A stretch of DNA of 64,000 bases from the NCBI GenBank assembly GCA_039105265.1, contig JAPFFF010000010.1, positions 434,001 to 498,000 of the forward strand. The letters are read 5' to 3'. Both the position numbers and the translations under genes were made by a program. The stretch is from Tritrichomonas musculus (Eukaryota > Parabasalia > Tritrichomonadida > Tritrichomonadidae). Below are positions 57,034 through 64,000 of this stretch, in pieces. Position 1 is the stretch's first letter; each line of letters opens with the position of its first letter. The notes under the pieces are model-generated. The model made no database searches. It was not told where the DNA came from and saw only the letters and a program-made list of their open reading frames with translations.

Positions 57034-60000
57034 TTGTTTCTGGTGGAATAGAAAGTGTTATTATAGAATTAGATGAATTAATCGATTGTTTCGAACGATT
57101 GGGAAAAGAGAATTATCAAAATATTCCAACATTTTTCACAATTGTTTGTATTCGACTTGCTCTGAATGGAATAAAATGGTTGAATTTCCAAAAAGCAAAA
57201 CCCGATCTATTAAATTTTATTAAATGGTGCGAAGAGAATAAAATTAAAGATATGGATAATATTAGAAATATTGAGGATGTCAGTAAAAATTTGGTAAAGT
57301 TTGCTCAAGATAAGACGAAAAGTTTATCTAGTTGGATAATTGAACAAAAAGCCAGAGATGAATATATTCGAAAATTAAAAGCCGCTAAAGCTAAGAAAGA
57401 ATTATGCACTAGATACCAATCATTTATCGATGAAGCAGATACGACACATCCTGTGAGTATTGCAGCATGTGGGTTGAAAATTGAACAACGTTATTCAGAA
57501 ATCTCAAAAGCACAACCATTGTTAGATCCAGTGGATATTTATAATACGATATTAATGGAAAAAGATAAAGAATTGTTGGCTATCAACAAAGACAAAGCGA
57601 ATGAATTAAAGGAACAGGCTGAATATGATGAGTCATATTGGAAAGATGAAATTTGGAGATACTCTCTTCCTGTTTATTTTGCATCAGATGATGGTGCAGT
57701 AGATAAGGATAAAAATGAAATACCATTAACATTGGTAGGAGCAAATCAATTTGCAAATACAATTGCAAAGGAATACCCAATGAATCCAAGAGACGCGAAA
57801 CAATTTTTGAATGATATGGTTGATCCAAATAATTTTGATCAGATGGAAAAATATTGGACAGCATTCAATGCAATGATATACACAAATCTGCAATTTTTGA
57901 TGAATGCACAGGAGTGGAATTCAGAGGAATTTTTCAATTATTGGTATCCATTGGCCAAATCATTCCAAAACACAGTTAGAGAATATCAAAAAAGTATCGA
58001 TCAACAATATCAAAAAGCAGATGATTCAGTAAGAATAAAAGCAAAAGAAGAGATGACTCATCAATTACTAAAAAATCAATATGAACAATATAAGAAAGAT
58101 TTAGATGCATTCTTGAAACAAAATCCAGAAAGAGAGGGTCAAGTTTATCGTATTTATTATGATAAGAAGATTCAAGAAAAATTACTTGCTGCAAAAGAAG
58201 CAGAACAAGCGAATGAAGAGTATGCAAACATGGATCAACCATATGAAGTTCCAGGATTGACAGATGACCAAGTATTAGAAAATTATATAAATCAATTAAG
58301 TGCTGATCCAACAAAAAGAGGATTATCAGATAAAGAAATGTTAAATGAAGTGAGGGAACCGAATATTGCAAACTATGGAAATGATTGGTTGGCAAAAATA
58401 TCACAACAAATTGAAGGGTTACCATGTATTCGTTTGAAAGAATGGATCGATATTCAAGGAGATATGGAAGAAATGAGAACAAAAAATTATGCATCATCGA
58501 ATGAATTGTCTCAGGATATGGAAAATAGACGAATTGCAAATACAAAAACATTGATTGGATGGATTGGAGGCCAATATCTCAAATTTGACAGAAATGAAAA
58601 TGGTGAAAATATTATCACAAAATTATCAATGGTTGGATGTTCGAATGGATGGACATGGACCGATTTTGTTCATTTATGTAAATTGTATAAGAGATCAATT
58701 GATCAATTTCGTCAAGAGATAAGCGGAATTTATCAGAAATTATATGAATCAGCGGGATTGAAGATCGGTGAAGACGAATTTATTGATCAAGTTTTTGATG
58801 AAATGGAAAACCTTTGGACGACAAGACAACAAATAAAATTTAAGGATCAAATTTTAGAGGAATGGAAAGAAAGATATGCAAATCAAATTTATTTGAATGA
58901 TTTTCAAAGAATTCAGAGTCGACTAATATCAAGTGCAAAACAAATTTTTAAAGATTTCAATTTAAGTGATAAAATAATAACCGGATATGTTCTTCAATTT
59001 TTCCCTGATGATAAGACAACGAATTGGAAGACAAAAGAGACAACTGCTCATAATAATTTATTAGCCAAAAGAGAAGAATTAGAACGAGTAAAACAAATAA
59101 GAAATGGAATGATTGAGACAATAATTGAGCGAAAGAAAAAAGAAAATGAAGCATTAAATATAACAAATTATAATGAAAAAAGTGACCGTGATAAATTCCA
59201 ACAATTATATATCAATGGTGATCGAATTATACAAGATAGTTTGACTGAAGACTTAAATCAAATAATGGAAAGTTCACAAACAAGTCTTGACAATGCTGTC
59301 AGAAAAAATATACAAAAGAAGGTGAAAGAAATTTATGATAGTCATGGATTTTCAGTAGATAAAGATACAATCAAAAGTGAAGCAAATGCAATTTTTACAG
59401 CAAATAATTTTGATCATGATTTGAATAAATTAAATATTCGATTAGCATCATCAAAAAATTCAATTGGTTTGGCATTTGAAGAAATTATTCGTACAAAAAT
59501 TGCTCCAGATATTGATGTTATAAATGCAATCGCTAAATATGTATCAGGTGTTAATTCATATGATAAAAATGGTGAAATTCAAAAATATTATCAAACACAT
59601 TTTTCAAATGAAAAGGAAGCAATAGAATTTATTAATAATGAAGCGAAAAAATGGCATACAAGAGAAGAAGAAGCAATAGAAAAAGAAAATGCAAGAATAA
59701 TTCAAACAATAAACCAAAAATATAGAGAAGCACAAAGGAAATTCGATGATAAGGATGTTAAAAATGTGCTTGGTTTATTTACGAGCCAGGATTCAATAGA
59801 TGCAAAAGAAAATGCATACAATCAATGGATAATCGATTGGGATAGTGCACAAAAAATAATCGATAAAAGAACGATAGAAATCAGGAAAACAATTGAAGAA
59901 CGAATGAAAATTACAGGTGAAAGATTTAATGATAATGAAGTGAATAATGAGATCTACTTGTCACATATTTATAACAATAAAAAGCAAAATGAAGTTTTAA

Positions 60001-63000
60001 ATGATTTAACAAAACGATTAGAAAAAGAACAAAAAATGGTAGAAGATACAAGAAAAAATATTGAATTAGAGACTTTGAAAATTCAATTGAAAGATGCATA
60101 TGGAAAAGAATTCAATGAAAATCTATGGAATACAATATTACTAGATCAAACAACTCCAAATATCAATGAAAAAATAAAACAAATGATAACTGACAAAAAT
60201 CATCAGAAAGGAGAAGATGAGAAAAATTTAACAAATTTATTGACCGAATGTTTCAGTGATGCTTTCAGTGATTATGCATCAGGGTATACAAAATTTACTC
60301 CAAATGCTATTGAATCGTTAATGATAGCTAATCCAGAATGTAACACTATATCAAAATTAGTTATTTATTTAAATCAACATCGAAAGAACTTCAAATGGAC
60401 TGGGACAATTTTTAAGAAATGGAATAAATATCAAATTTGGGAAGAAGTTGCTGACAGTAGAAAATTTGCCGAAGTAGGTGGGAAATTTGATCAATTATGG
60501 ATTTTAACTGAATCTTATGCTGATATTTTGAAACTTTTTAATTATTCTGTTGCAACATTAGAACAACTCAAACATCATCAAAGGAGAGAAGAAAAAGTTA
60601 GAGAATATGTTGAAAGTTGGGAAACAATCAAAAGACAAAAAAACCAAACATCATCATTTATGAGTGAAATAGAGAAATATAGTCAAGGTAAAACTAAAGA
60701 AGAAAGAGAAGATTTCGAAATGGAAATAATTGGTCATTGTGAATCAAAAGAGGAGATATCATCATACATGAAAGCAAGAGGTTCTTATATTGCACTAGGA
60801 AAAAATATGGATAATTATGCAGATCGTTTGAAATTTGAAGACTATTATAGAAATTTTTCAAAAGAACCATATATGGTTTTAAAAATAGAATCAATGGTAG
60901 GCAATGTTCCGATTGAAAATGTTCCTCAAATAACTGCTTTAGAAGGTCAATTAATGAATACTTATCCAAAGAAATTTTCACATAAAGTATTCAATTCAAC
61001 AAAAGAGTCATGGTTTAAAAATAATGGAAAAGCTTATTTATTATATCTTCAATATGAACAAAAATATCAAGAGTATCTTCGATTTTTTCAAAAGAGACAA
61101 AATTATGACACTTTTCTAGATTTCTCAATTCATAATGGTGGAGATTTTACAACTTTAGGTACATATATAACAAAAGAAGTTAATGAATTAACAGATGCAG
61201 AAAAAAGAATTCAAACCTCAATATCAGTTTTAAATAAAATTAATGAACTCAATGAATTGTTACCAAAAGAAAATCAATATTCAGTTCAAACAGTTGCAGT
61301 CGCATATAGAAATGAAACAATTCCAGAAATAGATTCAAAACTTCAAAATTTAATCAATGAACAAGAATCTTATCGAAATACAAATGAAAATTTAGATGAA
61401 GCAATCATTCGTTGGAGGGCTTTATTCCCTGAAGATTTAAAAAGTTCAACAGATTGGAGAACAGAATTCGGATCAAATGGAGCTGCAATCAATGCTATTA
61501 ACAAATTAAGTCATATTTATGAATTTTGGTATAGAACTCATCCATATGAAGGAGTAAATTTATGGAAATATATTCATGAAAACGCACAGGATTCAATCAA
61601 TACAGCTCAAGAAAAATTGCAAAAATATTATGATGAAAACAAATATAAATATAACACATGGGACGGAAACAATTTATTGAAAAAATATGTTCAACAATAT
61701 TATCAAGGTTTTGGGAGATCAATTGCAGAAGCCGCAGGATTTTTATTTGGTAAATTTGATGGAAATTTAGAAGATTGTTTGAAATTCTTTGAAGGATATG
61801 AGAAAAATTTGAAAATCAATCAGAGTTTTTCAAAGAAAGGAAATAAAAAATTCAATGACATCGGACATTTCTTCAATGAATATATGAGTAAAAATACAAA
61901 AGAAAATAAATATACATTTCTGAATCAATTCAAAACAGATTACAAAAATTATAAGAAAACAAGAGAATCATGGAGAACAAATAAAGATTATATCAAAAGT
62001 CAAGATATTCTTCCAAAATTAAAGCCAGAATTTATTTCAACGATTACTCAAGTCGATATGTCATGGAATGAAGATGAAATGTATTCAAAATATTTAATTC
62101 CAATTGCTCAATTATATTACAAACAATTACATAAAGGTCAAGATTTTGATATATCCAATTATGCCAAAGATAAGGTTTGTTTCAATGCTATTGTTGAAAA
62201 ATGTGACAAAAAACAAAAAGATTTAGATACTTGGGATAAGTCAAATATTGAAGCAACTTATATTTCATATCAAAATTCTCAACAAATTGAATCAAAATTA
62301 ACTTGGGAACAATTCAAAGATAAATATCAAACACCTGAAAAAGCCCAAATTGCAATCGATATTGATAAATATAGAAAATTAATAAAAGAAAAATTAGACA
62401 TTACTGATGAAGATTTACCTGGTCAAACACGTTTTAAAGGTTATCATGAAACAGAAATTGGAAGTCAAAAAAGATTAGATTGGTTAAGAAGATATTATAC
62501 AAATTTAACAGAAAAATTTAATGAATCATGGAAATCTGGAACAATGCTAACAATATATAATAATTTCCGAGAAAAATATTCAGATGATCCAGATTATTCA
62601 ACAATAGAAAAGACTGCATCAAAATATGGTTTTGATTATTTGACAGGAAAAACTGATCTGAATTATCGTTATCATTTAGCACTTTACAAAGAAAAATTCA
62701 ATGAAGAATATAAACCATCGATAGCACCAGAAAAAAATGAAGAAAAAGAAGTGATCATAGAAGATATCAAAAAGAAAATTCAAAGTGTGGATCAATATAA
62801 TAATCTGAATTTTCTCTTAGTCTTACAAAAATATAATTCGTCTGCAGAACATCAACTTGAGGTAGTAGATATTGTCAAAAATTTTGGAAAGGATTATTCA
62901 AATGCAATTATTTGGTTAGAATGTGAAAAATTAAAGAATGATATTATTGCCTTACAACCAGACACCGCAGAAAAAGTTCGTGCAATAACAAATTCAATTA

Positions 63001-64000
63001 CTGGAAAACAAGAATTACAAACATTATATAGAGATGCTACAAAAGATGCAGCTGCTTTTCAATCAACTGAGTTTCATCAATTATTAAGTAAATATAACGA
63101 ATATAGAAATGAACATAATTCCGTTGATGACATTCAAAGAAAATTTTCAACAAAAGATTATATTAAATGTGTAAATTTAATGAAATGTGACATTTTAGAA
63201 AAAATATTAGTTACGAATTATAAATACACTAAGGAAAATTTGAAAAATGTCAAAGAATCAGATGCTGGATTAAGATTAGATCATTTACAGAAAATTGAAA
63301 TGTATTTAAAGAAAAAAATTGAGGAATTTGAAAGTGATCCTGGGGTTGTAAAATTTTGGGATATTTATCGACTTGCAGAAGATGCTGAATATAGAGATAA
63401 AAGAAATCTATTGGTAGCTAAAAAATATGATCTCGATCTTGCTTTTAATGAAGTCTATTCAAAAGCTTGGAACGCATTATCTGCAGATGAAGGAATAATC
63501 AATGGAAATTCAACAAAAGAGAAAAATCAAAATTATTATATTTTAATCGATTCTTGGCTCAAGAAAAAAGATATCTTCGACAAAGATCCATTAATTCAAG
63601 AATATCTTAATATGCCGCAAAATAAAGTTACTATTACTGGATTATTGAAAAGATACAAATCAAATACAAATCCAGAAGAAGTCAGAATTGATGCGAGATG
63701 TTATGTCTTAAATGAAATGAATAAAGTTGTATATGAAAAATATTTAAAAGAAACAAATGAAAAAGACGATAAGTATTTGACCATAACTGATCAGAAAGAA
63801 TTGGCAGAATATTTCAGAAAGAAACAAGAACAACATAATAAGGACCAAATTGATTGGAAAAAACTTGATCCTCTTCGATTAGAATGGAATAAAATTCATA
63901 CCGGAGACGATAAAAAATTCTTAAAAGATTGGCAAGCTGTCTATAAGTATTGGAATGGACAACTACAAGAAGCAACAGTCGAATTGAAACTAGAAAAAGA
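57034..64000. mobile_element. Second Polinton copy (copy B), left-truncated, runs off window
   Basis: From 57034 the sequence matches bases 87-7052 of the first element with only a few tens of single-base differences in almost 7 kb, about 99% identity by eye. The match starts inside the giant-protein gene, with no terminal repeat, directly against a host pseudogene. This is either a truncated or recombined copy or a join error in assembly. The high identity makes the spread recent. Confidence 0.92.
57036..64000 (+). CDS. Giant helical Polinton protein in copy B, partial at both ends
   Basis: The + strand carries the same Lys/Glu/Asn/Tyr-rich helical coding sequence as the first copy, from the junction to the right window edge, and I noticed no gross rearrangement. 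It lacks its 5' end and any promoter at this junction, so expression from here is doubtful. Differences to copy A are scattered single bases, several of them silent, so the copies parted very recently. Function unknown, as for copy A. Confidence 0.75.

Overview
The window comes from a very AT-rich, intron-poor eukaryotic genome that uses all three standard stop codons. A parabasalid (trichomonad) host is the best fit, perhaps a Tritrichomonas-like species. Most promoters carry a trichomonad-type initiator (pyrimidine-C-A-pyrimidine-T-A/T) about 10-20 bases before the ATG. A host gene near 56 kb belongs to the ankyrin/P-loop NTPase type I associate with trichomonads, and large Polinton/Maverick elements are a known feature of these genomes. 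The species is inferred, not proven.

Bases 1 to about 45.82 kb are one very large Polinton (Maverick) whose left end lies outside the window. It has three arms. (1) A + strand morphogenesis arm (1-23.3 kb) holds a giant helical protein, an A32-like packaging ATPase, two tandem double-jelly-roll major capsid proteins, a small beta-rich candidate penton and two fibre-like proteins. (2) A mainly - strand arm (23.3-33.3 kb) holds basic DNA-binding or core-like proteins with tandem repeats, the protein-primed family B DNA polymerase, a KilA-N protein and small proteins. (3) A mixed arm (33.3-45.5 kb) holds a surface-protein-like gene with a Ser/Pro/Arg stalk, a D5-like/SF3 primase-helicase, an array of coiled-coil paralogues, the retrovirus-like integrase and a 775-residue protein of unknown role. 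The element is fossil-like but recent: most genes are open, with roughly five disrupted places. I did not recognise a C48-type maturation protease in the visible part.

Two shared promoter types run through the element. Class 1 has a CGGTTTTGACA box followed by an initiator and is found between 27.9 and 40.1 kb. Class 2 has a GAGGTCATCACATCA box and is found between 41.9 and 44.9 kb. The element therefore seems to use host-type transcription with its own upstream motifs. Several genes below 60 codons, including two membrane proteins, were found by reading the gaps.

From 45.8 to 57.0 kb the DNA is sparse host sequence. It holds a Pro/Tyr/Gln-rich small protein gene with a textbook initiator, a gene with a possible initiator-binding-type winged helix, a 240-bp TTAA-flanked MITE, two other inverted-repeat pairs, a 50-bp tandem repeat, two poly-T tracts and a broken ankyrin/NTPase gene.

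At 57.03 kb that host gene is cut by a second Polinton copy. This copy starts inside the giant-protein gene and runs off the right edge. By eye it is about 99% identical to bases 87-7052 of the first copy, so dispersal was recent. The abrupt start without a terminal repeat points to a truncated copy, ectopic recombination or an assembly join.
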